Part shown: positions 1 to 13,406 of the stretch, in pieces | Layout: each line of letters starts with the position of its first letter | How positions within the stretch are numbered: position 1 is the first letter of the stretch | Assembly: GCA_024138015.1 (NCBI GenBank) | Contig: JAMXBB010000007.1 | Coordinates: forward strand, 90,113,925-90,177,924 | Length of the DNA: 64,000 nt | Direction: 5' to 3' | Source: Lumnitzera littorea | Taxonomy: Eukaryota; Streptophyta; Magnoliopsida; Myrtales; Combretaceae | Notes under the pieces: generated by a model | What the model was told of the DNA's origin: nothing | Seen by the model: only the letters and a program-made list of their open reading frames with translations | Databases searched by the model: none | Made by a program: the position numbers and the translations under genes

Positions 1-2410
1 ATATATATAAATATATATATCTATGGACATGATTATATATATGCATATGTATTTGTGTATGATGTTATGTATTATGTATTTTAATATATAAATACATATA
101 TGTATATATGATCATATATGTTTATAAAATATAAAAATACAAGTATATATATGTAGACATCATTTAGTTATGTACATATGAATGGCATATATAATATATT
201 TAGGGTTATATTATTATATTACATAAGCATATTTATACGCATAAGAATGTGTATATTAATAGTATATTATTTATATAGAAAAATGGGTATACTTAAATAG
301 CACATATATAATATACTATGATATTAATTTAATAAATAAAGTAAAGTAGTGTATATGAGTATATGTACCATGATCCTTAAAGAAATATAAAATAACTAAT
401 TTACAAAATTTAGTAAAATATAATAATAAATATCATTATATACATAATACGTATTATCCTTATGTACTTATGACTTAAAAATACAAAATAAGAAAAAGAT
501 TGAAAATATACAAATTTCGAAAATGACATGTGGTACTTATCCATATTGCCACGTCAACATACAATTAATTTTAATTAAAAATCGTAATTAAAAATGATAA
601 TAAAATAATTAATTAACTAGGAAATTATTAAACAACCAAAAATGAAGTAATTAAGTTTTAAACCTTAAAAATGGAAAAATATGTAAATTTTAATTAAATA
701 AACTCAAATATTAAAAAAATTACAAAATTTAAGAATTCAATATTTATTAAATAAAATATATAAAGAAAAGATTAAAACCATATTTTATAATTATTTAAGT
801 CAAAGTAATGGATTTTGGATTTTTTTTTTTTACATCATAATCGAAACTACGGGTTTCAACATCTAAAATAAACCTCACTGCAATAAAGTATACTAAAAAA
901 CGATCAAAATAGACTATATGTTCATAGAGATATAAGCAAAATTGAAAAAGTTATACGCGATTCGATTCGATAAAAAGCTCGAATCGATGATTTCACATAA
1001 ATCAATAACTGAGTTAAGTAAACAGTACAACTTAATATACTAGTTTAGTTATTTAATTCCCAAACTTATTATTTTTCATATTCCCCTAATATTAAGTGAT
1101 CTTGAGATCGAGACCAACTTACCTTTGGACTATTACAATCCCTGACACCATTCATGACCAAGTGAGTATTTTCGATGACTTTATACTTGTTTTGTGCTTA
1201 TAATTAGTACACTTAAAGTAAATATTAATAACAGGATGCATGGGGGTGTAGGTTATGCATGTGTTTGAATCTTAGTCGTATATTGTGTAAAAGATTGTGA
1301 AACATAATGGCTGAATAATTGAGTGCTTAATTTATTACTGCGTAATTGAATGGTTTGTTGATATTTGTTAATCGCCTCATAAGTCGACTTAATCATATTC
1401 AACTCAACTAAAATTAAATGGATTATGCATGAAGTACAAATATTGCATATAATGTTCCGACCGTTGCCTTATGTGGTTGGTAATGAAAGGTCTTAGATGG
1501 ATGAAGTCCTATATGATTTAATTAGTACAGTATAGGAGCACTGGTACAATAAGACCCTACCCTTGGTTCGTGGGTTTACTTGGCACCGGAGATGTTAACC
1601 ATGGGTGACTAGGGGTCATGTCTAGAGACCACCGCTATAGGGTGTAAGCATGGACTATAGGGGCCACCTCGTAGCTAGACTTGGATATTTGTATACTACT
1701 GACTTTTGGAAATAAAAACCTATTTCATGAAACAAGGAATTTTTATATATATTTATATATGGTTAAAAAAAAAAAAAACCCCCAAGTGCTAGAGCCCGAT
1801 TGTGATTGGTGCTGATGTATCCCCAACCCTTACTTCAGAGGGCGTTAAATCCAATGTTGTATGCAGCCTGGGTCAACTGCATTTATATTGTTTAGCATAC
1901 TTCTTGTTTATGCATTCATACATTTGGTAATAAACTGTTTGATAACTTGTTTGTTGATATAGTATGAGGGATATCTCACTAAGTTCTTGTAGCTTACTCT
2001 CCAATAGTTATCTTTTGTAGATTGATAAATAATCGGGCATATGTTAAAAGCCGAGTATTGAGTACTAGCATCGAGATACATAGAAGTTAAAATCTGATAA
2101 TAGAATGTATATTTTGTTTGAGTTATATGTTATGACTTTCGTAAGTTTAACTTTTAGAGCTTTATTATCTAATCTTATCGTTTGATAAGGGATACCGATT
2201 CTCTGCAATTCTGATAGACTGTAGCTTATCAGATATCCATAGTGACATATATGTTGTAGTAAGTTAATTAAATTAAGAATAAAAAACTTTAGTAACTAAT
2301 TATTTAAAGTCTTGCAATCTTTGACTTGCAAAGCGATTTTCAAATCATAGATGCATACATGATATAAAAATTTTAGGTAATCTTACTAGGCCCTCAATAG
2401 GGTTATGACA
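1..2410 (+). mobile_element. Long solo-type LTR, left end outside window
   Basis: No coding potential. The segment shares order and local sequence with the elements at 5602-9400 and 48415-51845: an ATGTATATAT-rich microsatellite zone (1-300), a shared block near 1080-1200, a block around 1800-1920 ending in a run about the 'gcattcat' word, a 'tatctcactaag' block near 1970, and the terminal sequence ending GGTTATGACA at 2401-2410. The TGACA end and overall plan fit LTRs of Tekay/Del-type Ty3/gypsy chromoviruses; that family name is an inference from end motifs and length, as no protein of such an element is present. Whether it is a solo LTR or the 3' LTR of a longer element cannot be told. Confidence 0.6.
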
Positions 2411-2599
2411 TAATTAAACTCTTAAAGATTAATGAATTTGCTTGAATTCGGTAACTTTCCTCAATATATGGGTTTTCGCTTTAGAATTCCAATGTATGGA
2501 CATCATGAATTGTTGTAAAGAAAACTTTGCTCCCTCAATCATTTTCTTATATTAATTTTGGTTTAATGTTCATTTATAAAGAAGGAAGATTAATTAGGT

Positions 2600-4620
2600 T
2601 TAGGTTTGTTTCATAGAAAATATTTTTGACTAATAAATTATAGATAATTTAGTTTAGTAAAAACAACAAAATTGATAAAGTACTCAAAGGCACAAATATG
2701 ATTAGTTTCCCTAGAGAATTTATGTCTCCCACAAAAATTTTACTCTAAGAGCTTTTGAATACAAAATTCCTCCATGATACAACTAAATTTTAATATTTAA
2801 ATAGCTTACTTTTAAGTGTCATACCACACCTTTGGATAAAGATGAGATGTATTGTGTTTTCTAGTAAGTATACAGAGAGAGTATATGTAAAAAATAAATG
2901 AAAAATACATGTGAAGAATCCCAACAAAGAATGAAGAAGTGATATTAAGCAAGTGCACCTATCAGTTTTAATATAGCAGATGTGAGTCTGAATCGATCTT
3001 TTAGAGACTTCGAGTACTAATATTAACCTTAACTTTATTATCTACGAAAAATTGTGATGAGTCGAATGAATTAAAAATACTAAAATTAACAAACTAACCT
3101 AATTATGAAACTTGATTAAGCAATTTAGAAAGCAATAAAATTAAGAACGACTTCAAGAAGGCAATAACATATTTAGAAATTATTTCCCTTAGTGTTTAAC
3201 ATGTGACCGCTTAAAATGTATCCAATTTAATCTCTATTATTCTTGACCGGAGGAATTCACAATTAAAGTTAATACCTTTCTCAAGCATATTAACCCTAAT
3301 CCTAAATTATTTACCGGAATCTCTTCGCTTAGTAATATAATTTATAATCGCATTAATATATAATGAATTCCCACACAAAAGAACAACTTTCCGGAAGAAA
3401 CGTGTATCTTATCTTTAAGTACTCATGCAATTCTCTCCAATTATGTCAAGATCTTATTACACATGTGATTTCTCAATCATCATGCATAATATCATAAATT
3501 AATATCCTACAAAATATCAATTAACAATTAAATAACATAATTGAATTAAGAAAAGATAGAAACTTTATTAAAAATTATAAATCAATTTAATAGTCACATG
3601 AAACCCTAGGTTCCATAATCCTAAATACAAGAATCTTAAGCTATCATAATGAAACTAAAAACGACTTGCAACAAAATCAAAAAATAAAACATGAAAACCC
3701 CCTTTTGTTGATAATAAATCTCTTCAATCTTGAAGTTAGGTGTTGCTTTCGCCTTTTTCTTCTCCTTCTCTTCAAGTCTCTTCTTTTTTGAATGTCCAAT
3801 GTTGTGTGCGAAACCCTAGTAAGTCCTTTTATAATGTATTGTAAAGTCTCTTTTTTTTTCGTCACCAGACACAGCTTGGGACACAATTGTGTCCCAGATC
3901 ATGTAACTTTCTGACCTTGGCAAATCTTCCTGGATGGACATAGCCTGAGGACACAGTTGTGTCCTAGAGTGTGTAACTTTCTAACTAAAATTCCTATTAT
4001 TTATATAACTTCAAAACTTCATAACTCATTCATTTGAACTCCAAATTGAGTGAAACTTGATTACTTTTCTTCGTTTTCAATCCAAGAACTCATTCAAACC
4101 TTGAAATCAAAATTTTACTCAATTAAGTATTAATTTCTTTAAAGAAAATCGAAGATGTAAGGAAAATACTATAAAATCATCATGTGAAATGTATTTAAAA
4201 TAAGAATTATCAAAAAGCATACATTATATATCTTAGACAATTTTTGAAGAACATGACTCTTCTCAATAGTCATTGTCTTCAAAACTTGAACTTTTTAAAA
4301 GTTTGATAAAAAATTATAACTCTTCAAGTATAATCATTGAAAATTTTTAGAAAAATGGTCCAGACTACGTTGAAATGATCTAGACCCTTTTTTCTAATAG
4401 GTCCTTTTTATTTTTTCTGCTCTCAAAATGATTGGTTTGTATTACAAATGGTATAGATCATTCTTATAAACACCATAACTCCTTCTTTGCTCGTATTTAA
4501 TATAAACCTTGTAATCAGGTGTTCAAGTTTGGTATGTAAAATTTAAGATGATTAGGTAAATTGTCCAATTAAGCTTAAATTTTATGATAAAGATGAGAAT
4601 ATTAGTAAAAGTGATCTTAT
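2600..4620. repeat. Anonymous dispersed repeat, copy 1 (split by a solo LTR)
   Basis: Sequence on both sides of the solo LTR at 2940-4212 aligns, when joined, with one continuous stretch at about 26120-26780. Left-side matches include the 'tagataattt' zone near 2640 and the zone before 2939; right-side matches include the 'gactcttct' and 'cattgtcttca' zone near 4255-4290 and the 'cctataa/cttataa acacca' zone near 4465. No ORF or known domain was recognised. The repeat's true ends are not determined. Bases 2411-2600 hold nothing recognisable. Confidence 0.55.
2940..4212 (-). mobile_element. Solo LTR of the Athila-type family
   Basis: A 1273-bp copy of the LTR seen at 53473-54722, in the same orientation. 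It begins TGATATTAAGCAAGTGCACC and ends GAATTATCA, so the tips TGATA and TTATCA form the short inverted repeat expected of an LTR. Flanks AGAAG (2935-2939) and AAAAG (4213-4217) fit a 5-bp target duplication with one mismatch, and a paralogous locus near 26.3 kb lacks the insert. It carries two 18-bp dyads, GGGACACAATTGTGTCCC (3878-3895, perfect) and AGGACACAGTTGTGTCCT (3948-3965, two central mismatches). Translated pieces in it are not genes. Confidence 0.85.
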
Positions 4621-5239
4621 GAGTTTGAATTTAGAAAAATAAATAATAAACTAATTAAATATTATAATATTGAGTTATATGTATATTACTAGTTATTTAT
4701 CGGAAACACATAAAATGAGTTCCAATATCTAACAATTTGATAAAGATAAATTATATACATCCTAAAAATCATAAAATAACTTAAATAATGTTTAGAGTAT
4801 TTATTTATACTATATATATATTTACGTATAGGTAAAAATACTCGAAATATGTTAAAATAATACTAAATTAATTATGAAAAATTAATAAAAAATTGAAGGA
4901 AAATTGTGAAAGATATAGAAATTTCTAGATTTAGGGTATGGAAGGCTAGGAAAGGAAGATGGAAATTCAACAAATAGAAAATTGCTAAATAGAAAGTGAA
5001 AAAGGAAAAGAAATAGGGACACTTGGCAACAGATAAATCAAGAACACCTCTAAACACTACTATAAATTGAGAGAACACTTACCAAAAATCATTTTGGCTA
5101 GTTTAGAGTTTACAAAAAAAAAAAAAATAGGGAGAGAAGAGAAGAGAAGAAAGAATATTTTTAGGAAAATTAGACAAATTATAATGTAATTAGGGTATGT
5201 AAAGAGAATGCAAAGCTGATGATTACCTAGAAAGGGAAG
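4213..5239. other. Non-coding AT-rich stretch, no gene recognised
   Basis: The first 400 bases belong to the anonymous repeat described at 2600-4620. The rest is AT-rich with a 14-base A run near 5115 followed by an AGAGAAG-rich purine tract. Nothing codes for a recognisable protein. Confidence 0.5.
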
Positions 5240-5601
5240 GTGATCGTCTCTATATTAATGCTACTAAGTCTTATAATTTATAAACCTATATTTTATCCTT
5301 AACTTGGTTTAACAAGCATATATACCTATCGTTTGTTAGTATGGATAAGTATGGTGCCGTATCCACTAGTAACAGATATAAACACTAGTACTAATTAATC
5401 TTCCTATTATCTAGCAACTTAATTTATCAAGTGATTAAGTACTAATATATCTAATCTACTAACTCAACTACACTAATCCACAAACTAATGTTAGCTAACA
5501 CAATGGTTACAAAAACAATTACTAACACCACACTTAATATGTAGATTTGCTTCACTACTTAGCATGATATCACTTTTGATTTAATCCTAATAATTGTTAC
5601 C

Positions 5602-6996
5602 TGTAAACCTTGTATAATTAGTAATCTGAACCTTAACTTAAGTTCTAGTAGCCTAGACTATACCATGAGATGATAAAGCTAGATAAGATAAAGTTTTTAT
5701 GAAAATCATAAATCGAATATAGTATTGATAATAAAAATTCTAGAAATTGATCGAAATTTAAATCGTGTACAAAAACCCTAAATCTAATGTATATGTAAAT
5801 ACTCGAAATCGAACTCGAACTTGATCAAAACCCTAAAACTATAACTTAAGCTTATAAAATGAATAAATATCCCTTAATAGTGATATAATAGTAGTCGATT
5901 GTAATTATCGATTAAATCACTTAATCACGTGAAACTTTTAATGAAAACGTTAAAATAACTCATAAAAATTGTAATTATAACGGGTACCAATTAAATTGAC
6001 AAATTTTCATAAAATTCCAAAATTAATTTATAAATGTTATTTTTATTATTTTTATTTTTAGAAAAATTACATATAATTATTTCTATTTTCCTTTTTCTTC
6101 TCTTTTCTTTCTTGCTTCCTTCTTCTATTTTTTCTTCTTACTCCACGTTGCAAATGCTAGAAAAATCAGTAGCCTATGTGCATAATTCTAAATTATAAGT
6201 GTCATACAATTAAAGGACAAAGGATAAAGGACAAAGGACAAAAATAATAAAGCAAATATCCTATCCTAATTAATACCTAATCTAAGTGGATGAGCTTTTC
6301 TTTTCTTTTTTAATTTATTTGTTTCATGTCTTGCTGAATCTTCACGCCCAAAAATCTAGAAGAAAAAAATAAAATAAAAAACCAAACCGAAAACACAAAG
6401 AGAAAAAGAAAAGCAAAGCAAAAACACTCACAAATTGAAACAACAAAAGCAATTAGGAAAAGAAGACGAAGAAGAAGGAGATCAAGAGGATTGAGTAATT
6501 AAATTACTAAAGAATTTAGGTAAGTTATTATTTAAATTTTGTACATGTATATATACTTTATACTATGTACATATATATTGGGTATTTATTATTTTTCTTT
6601 TTATGTAATACATATATGTATGTACAAAGTTATATGTATTTTGTGTGTATGGTCTAAAGTATGTACATGTATGTGTATATAATATAGATATACTAAGTAT
6701 TTCCTTATGTATATATATGTATGTATGAAGAAGAATACATATGGTTTGTATTTAGTATTTTCACTATTTTAGGTATTAATATATATGTGTATACGTGAAA
6801 ATATAGAGGTATATATATGTATATAGTATTTATTTTAATAAATGATATATAAGTATAAGAATGCATATATGATACATATATATACATGTATTATGTATTC
6901 TAGTATTTAGGTACACATGTATAGCTATTTTTTTATGTATATATATATATGGGTAGCGTGAATATATGTACATGTAAATATAAACATATTATTTAT

Positions 6997-7028
<32 letters not shown>

Positions 7029-9400
7029 AGTACATGTATAATGGTAGGTATATGTATGTATAGTTATACTTGGTGTTTTTATTTTTATAAGAATTTCTAT
7101 ATATATTTACACATGTATTAGGTTGGATGATATATGTATGTATCATATTATTAGTTATATTCCTTATTTTTTTTATATATTTATATATGTTTAATACAAC
7201 CATATAAGTGTATATGTATATAAAATACAAATACATGCATATTATACTTATACATATAGTATATAGTATCTAATTAAAGTCAAAATAATTTATTACATAA
7301 AATATAGTATATGTATAAATGAACATTATGAATAGTGACGTATACATAAAAATATGAGTATATTTAAATAGTGTATACAATATACTATTTCAATAATTTA
7401 ATAAATAAAGTAAGTTAATAAATATATACATATACGCATAAATATCGTAAACTTAGAGAAAACTTAATAATTAAGTAAATTAGCAAATTTCATAAAATGT
7501 AATCATAAGTATTTTTACATATACATATTTATACCGTAAAATAGGAAATAATGGAAAATTCGAAAAAATGTTCAAACTTGACACGTGGCACTCTTATGTG
7601 TTGCTACATTACCATTTGTTATAAATTAATTAATTTTCGTAATTAATAATAATGATAATTAATTAACTAGAAAAATAATAAAGTAGAAAAAAATTGAATT
7701 AATAATTCTAAAATCTAAAAAATAGGTAAAAAAAAGTAATTAGAGTAAAGTAAGCTTAAAATAAGAAAATTATCAATTATACGATTTAAATAATTATTAA
7801 ATCGTAAATATACAAAGAAAAAGCTTAAATTAATATTTTATAAATTTTTAAATTAAAATAATAAATTTTGTGATATTTTTATATCACAGTCCAAACTGTA
7901 AGTCACAACATCCAAAACAGACCTCATTATGAGAAAATACGCTAAAAAATGATCAAAATAGGCTATAAGTTCATAACGATCTAAGCTAAATCGAAAACGT
8001 TATTTGCGATTTGAGAAAAAACTCGAATCGACGATTTCACGTAACTAAGTTAAGCAAATGGTATAAATTATGATACTAGTTTAGTTTTAAATTCCTAAAC
8101 TTATAATTTTCTATTTTCTTTATTCTCAAGTGATCTCAACTTTGACCCTAAGCTGTCATCAAACTATTACGGCCCCTAAGTTGATCATGGTTGAGTGAAT
8201 TTTTTCTAATGATTCCATACTTGCTTGTGTTTATAATTAGTGATTATAAATTGTGATTAATAATTGAATATTGTGTAAGGCTAGGTTATGCTAGTGTATA
8301 ATACTGTCTGTTGATAGTAAATTTACTTTAAAATATGATAACATATTGATTATTATGTAGTAGATTCGATAAAAAATGATTGTCTGTAACCTTGTTGATC
8401 ACTAAGTAATAAAATCTAATTTTACTCAACTTGAAAGAACTAACTCGGAATACGCATAATCATACACCGCATAACTAATTCCAGCCATCACATCACATGG
8501 AGATAGCAAGAAGCCATACTTAGGTTAATTATTTGCTGTTATAAAGTTCGTATGATGCATACGTATGATATGACTTTACCTTAACCTATAGGATTACTAG
8601 GCATTAGAGGCACCAACTGCCTAGCTAAGGGTCGAGTCTAAAGGCTTTCGTTTAGGGGTGAGTAAGGGTTATGTGAACTTACTCACAATCATACGTAGAA
8701 CTCGATTTTGATTAAAACTGAGAATAGATATATATTTTAAATACGAAACGCGGAGTTTCATTATGAGATAAGTTCTAGTATAATACCCGAATCTAACTGT
8801 GCTAATGTATCTCTAATCCTAACTTTAAAAGGCATTAAATCTGAGTTGTATGTAGTACTTGGTCACCTACATGTATTCATTTGACATACTAATTGTCATG
8901 CATTCATTTGATTGAACTTAATTGATGCATAACTTGAATGTTGTATAGTTGAGGGGATTATCTCACTAAGCTAGTTAGCTTATACCCTTGTAGTTTACTT
9001 TCACAAGTCGATTTGTTCATGGAGTCAAGCCGTCACATACCTAAGGTTAGTTATACATCAAGGGGTTGATGTAGGAGTAAGATGTGATTGAAGTGTACTT
9101 ATGATAGTGTATTTAGATTATAAATCTTATTATGTAATGAAATGATATCAATTTGAGTTAAGAAGTATTATAGACTCTTTATCTATAAATTTCTATATAA
9201 ATAGATATGTTTTATATTTCATTAACTTATTATTATTATCATGAAATAATACTACTTATACTTGCATAACTCTTGGTCGTTAGTTGTAACCATAGCCTTG
9301 TGTATCGCATAAAGGGTTGTCGATTATAAGGGTAATCAATCCATAGTCCTTTGTACAATATACGACGACTGCCACGACTAGCCCCCCTCAAGTCATGACA
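5602..9400 (+). mobile_element. 3.8-kb solo LTR, Tekay/Del-like family
   Basis: A 3799-bp segment beginning TGTAAACCTTG and ending AAGTCATGACA. Flanks TTACC (5597-5601) and TTACT (9401-9405) fit a 5-bp target duplication with one change. It aligns along its length with 48415-51845; the best-kept block is at 8591-8640, starting ATTACTAGGCATTAGAGGCA. A long ATGTATATAT microsatellite zone fills 6540-7330. No gag or pol is present, so it is read as a solo LTR; a non-autonomous element with unseen internal LTRs is less likely. The lineage name is inferred from the TGTAA start, TGACA end and great length. Confidence 0.65.
6540..7330. repeat. ATGTATATAT-type microsatellite zone inside solo LTR
   Basis: Nearly pure runs of TA, TG and ATGT words, including (TA)n and (GT)n near 6990-7030. 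Equivalent zones sit in the related LTRs at about 1-300 and 49300-50140. Open frames here are products of low complexity and not genes. Confidence 0.8.
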
Positions 9401-10660
9401 TTACTTGTAAGGAATCCCTAGCTTATAAGCTTTCTTCTTAGAATTACTTACTCTTAACCCCTAATTGTGTCTATTAGAATCTCTTCTGAATTAATATTAT
9501 GTTAACTTATCAATTTCTCTAAGGATGCAGTAACTTTCTTAATAACATCTTTGTTATCATGATTAAGTTATTCTAATGAATTAGATCTATTCAATAAAAT
9601 TATCTCTTGATATATTCTATTGAAATCTGTCCTAAGTCAATGCCATACATTATATCGTACTTAGATTTATTAAATTCAATTCATCATAAGTAACAAATAT
9701 CAGGAAATTACTATTTCATGCACTTGATCATGCTAAGTGATTTAGCAAGTCTTAAACTGCTACTCATATATGCTAAAACAATAACATAAATTAACAAAAC
9801 TCATAAGTAATAAGAAATAAAAAATGAAATCAATAAAGACTAAAAACCCTTTTTTGACTTCACTATAGAAGTCTCACAAATACAGGAACAAGGAAGTCCT
9901 GTCAGCTGTCTTGAATAGTTATGGGAAAAGTACGATATACATGTATAAAACTATATTGGAAATTTAAAGATACAATGGATACAACTTTGATTTATAGATG
10001 TGTTTGTGGTTAAGAATTAGATCAAAATGTCTTAGGTTTCTAACACAAAGAATTTGATGATCTCTCTTCTAATGTGATATAATATATGTAATGTAATGTC
10101 TCTTGCCTGAAAATTGTGGTGTGTTTATATTTTTCTCGTCAAAATGTCTGAAATACACCATTTCAAGACACCCATGTTCACTCTCATCACGCCTGTGACT
10201 CGAGGAGTAATAATTTCGGAAAATAACAATCTTTACCTATCATGGCTATTATCACAGACATAATCTCCTCGTCGCAAACATTTCACTTCATCATGACTAT
10301 GATCAAGGTAGTGATCACCCTCCTAATATACAATCACAACCGTGACTAATAGAGTGATCACAATACTTCCTTTGGTCATACTCGTGATAGAGGGCGTGAT
10401 TGGCACTAAGCACTCGATTCTTCCATTATCATGTTTGTGATTGAATGAATGCAGGTTTTCCTTCAAATTTTTCCTTTTCTTACAATTGTGATTGCTCTAA
10501 ATCTCCATGTTATTGTAGAGTTACGTATCATTTGCTCTTGAATCATCTAAAATTAATATACTACACAATTAAGTACTAAAAACTTAAGAAACAAACACAA
10601 TTATGATCAATTTTTATCTAAATATGCCTAAAATGTGTAAAATGATTTATGCTTATTAGA

Positions 10661-10960
10661 AGGCTACCACCACCTGACAATAGATCCATTGCCTAGTGGT
10701 GCCAACAAGGATGGAGCTACCATTGGTTACTAGAAGCCCTTCAATTGTTAAGTTTTGATTTCCCTTTTGAATTTGTTTAATTTAGTAAAAATATCAAATA
10801 TGTACGAAAAATTATGAAATTTGGTATTCTAGAATTTTTTTTTATGTAGATTTAGGGGAAAAAAAATCAATTTGATAAAATTAAGTCTTAAGATATACTA
10901 CTCTTAAGAAATGACTAAACTCAAACTAGTTTTTTATTTCAATTTAAATAACCTTAGCAA
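10661..10960. other. Unassigned 300-bp interval
   Basis: Contains a short less AT-rich piece (10661-10740, 'ctaccaccacctg...') followed by AT-rich sequence. No ORF, repeat partner or motif recognised. Confidence 0.4.
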
Positions 10961-13406
10961 TGTAATTTTAACCTAAAAATTTTTGTATAAACTACATAGA
11001 ATATATATAATAGTACTATGAAGATTTTTTTAAAAATTTATTTTCTAAAATTTTATATAATTTTTAGGCCCTAAAATCATTTATTAAAAATAATTTATAG
11101 GCTTAATTTGGTAATTTAATGTTAATTTAGTAAAAATACTAATTTAGTATGTAATTAGGTATCTTTAGATGATAGTTGATGACGTGAGATGGTATTTGTA
11201 GAGTTTGAGGTATTAGTTTTATGTAATGTGGATATTATGCAATAAGTAAATATAAAGGCATAATAGGTAAAATGATATATTTAAGTTAATTTTATGATTT
11301 AAGGTGTAATTAGATATTTTGAGAAGTTAGATACTGATTAGGATGGTATTAGTGATGTTAGAAAGGTTAGATATGTGTTAGATGTGCAAACTAGGAAATA
11401 GTGGATAATATGTGAAAAGAGAAATTAGATAAGTCAAATAAATCAGGTTAAAATTGATAATATTATAATATTAGGAATATCATATAAATCTAATTTGGAA
11501 TTTGAATTTAAGAAATTATATGAAAAATATAGGTTATTCTAACATTAAGAGCTAATTCGGTAGTTAAATTAAGAATATAGTATACCATACAAATCAAAAT
11601 ACTAAGTAAGAGCTAAAATAGAGGTTTAGGATACCTAAGTATAGTTAGATGAGTTTCACATATTAGTTCAAAAGGAATTCCTAGGGTTTATAAATAAAAA
11701 TAGTAATTAGAAGCTATAACAAAACGTTATTTAGAAACTGATTTAAAAATCGAATCAGAAACTAGTTTAGAACTAGTTTGGTCATAAGAAATATAAAACT
11801 TAAATAATTGAGTAAAATTAAAATTTTAAATGGACTTAAAGCTTATATATACATACACACATATGTATAAGTGGTATGTTAAAATGTGGACAATTTCTGA
11901 ATCAAAAACTGATTCAAAAGCAAAATTAGAATTAAGGTTAATATAAGAATATTACATAGTAAGTCAAAAACCTAAACCAAAAGTTATACTTATGAAATAA
12001 ACTGTAAGAAAAAGATTAAAAAGCATTTAAAAGGCTTACAAACAAACAAGTAATCAAAAGGTAAACTAAAACCTAATTTAGAAGCTGTAATCATAATCGA
12101 AATAAGAAGCAAGTTCAAAACTTGGTTGAACAAGAGAAGCAATTCTAAGGGACTTAGACCTAAATCACTGAATATAAGAAAACCCAAAACTAAAGATAAT
12201 AATTTAAATTACATAATAAAATCTATTTACGATAGTTATGTGGAAATTAAAACATCATTTGTATTATAGAAATTATCGATGATGGCCTGTGCGAGCCATA
12301 CCTTAAGCGTGCAAGCGGGAAGTCTAGGTAAGTTGGAATGAGTACGTTACTATAATTCGGAATATTATGTTATAGTACTCAAAGACTTATGATTATACTT
12401 AACTATGTTAGTAGATAGCTTGATTATGTGCTTGCCTGTGTATGCATGTTTTTTAGTTTGTTTGTGTGATTCTAGTTTGATGCTCTAGATTGTACTTATT
12501 TGTTTTGTGTGAAATGCTTAAACGCCTTAAACTAGACTTAATTAATATATGACTTGTAAATCTAAATTAAGCATGCATTACACATTACAACCCAGTAGGG
12601 GAAACATTTAGGGTTCTTCAACCAAATATCGATCCTTTGAAAGAGATAATACTATATAGCATAATTGGTCCCTTCTTTATCCTTAGTCAAACTAAGTAAT
12701 AGAAGAGGAGGTTACAGTAAGAGTGAAGTTAATGGTTCCAAGGTAATTACGAGAAGAGTGGTGTCTCCATTGCATAAGTTTGTGTTTGATCGTAAGTTGT
12801 TGAAAAGTGTGTTAAACTTCTCAACCTAGATTAGAGTAGGTATAATTTCTCTAATCTCACAATAGATCGAATAATGTCGTACGATAACATTTACTTGTAC
12901 ATGTATGCTATCAAATTAATTTAGTTGATAACTCTGTTTTTTCCTTGATGTATAGTTTTTAAGTTTTCGTCCCAACTTACTGAACAGTTGGTTGCTTATA
13001 TCCTTGTAGACATTATTACAGGTGCTAGCTTAAAAGTGACATCATAACTATCCTAAAGCTAGTTAGCAATTGTTGGATCTTAAGAGTGAACATATTAAAC
13101 TAAAGAATAGTTATATCTCTAAGATTTTAGATCTTAATTTAGAATCTTTTATTGTCAAGTATTACTTAAATAAGATTTTGTTAAGTAATCATGTAAATAT
13201 TACTTATGATACTAAAATTTTAGTATAATTTTTATACTTCTACAAGTAATTAACATTGCAGATGTGTGAATTGCTTACTTCAAAGCGAGTTAATCATAGA
13301 TGACTTGTATAAATCAGGTCTAAGATAACGGTTAAAAAATCAACTTCTATCCTAAAATGGTTTATACGGTAGGATTGTTATGACTCTTCTACTTTTGGGT
13401 GTGACA
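10961..13406 (+). mobile_element. Divergent long LTR relic ending GGGTGTGACA
   Basis: The right end ACTTTTGGGTGTGACA (13391-13406) is a typical 3' terminus of Tekay/Del-type LTRs, and the upstream order (an 'acttactgaacagttggttgcttata' type block near 12970, then 'ccttgtagacattattacagg') mirrors the U5 blocks of the other long LTRs here. The left end is uncertain. One candidate is TGTAATTTTAACC at 10961; another is TG at 11120, which would give identical TTTAA flanks (11115-11119 and 13407-13411), a weak match in such AT-rich DNA. No coding sequence. Confidence 0.45.

Larger units (their letters stand above)
5240..10660. repeat. Possible LTR relic interrupted by the element at 5602-9400
   Basis: The sequence left of 5601 (a 'tatggtgccgta' block followed by 'aacactagtactaatta') and right of 9406 (sequence resembling the U5/leader part of a plant LTR, ending in a 'aaaatgatttatgc' zone near 10645) read as one older repeat when the 3.8-kb insert is removed. 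The right part contains several short blocks of CGTGA/TCACG type between about 10170 and 10430. No TG...CA ends could be fixed and no second copy is in the window, so the call and limits are tentative. Confidence 0.3.

Noticed and set aside
3677..3886. Similar basic 69-residue frames at 3677-3886 (minus) and 20891-21100 (plus) as a conserved small protein
   Set aside because: Both fall at the same place in two copies of the Athila-family LTR; conservation reflects LTR homology. The third LTR copy does not keep the frame.
6705..7236. YIYIYI-rich frames near 6.7-7.2 kb as membrane proteins
   Set aside because: They are translations of the TA/TG microsatellite zone within a solo LTR; the related zone at 49.3-50.1 kb gives unrelated frames.
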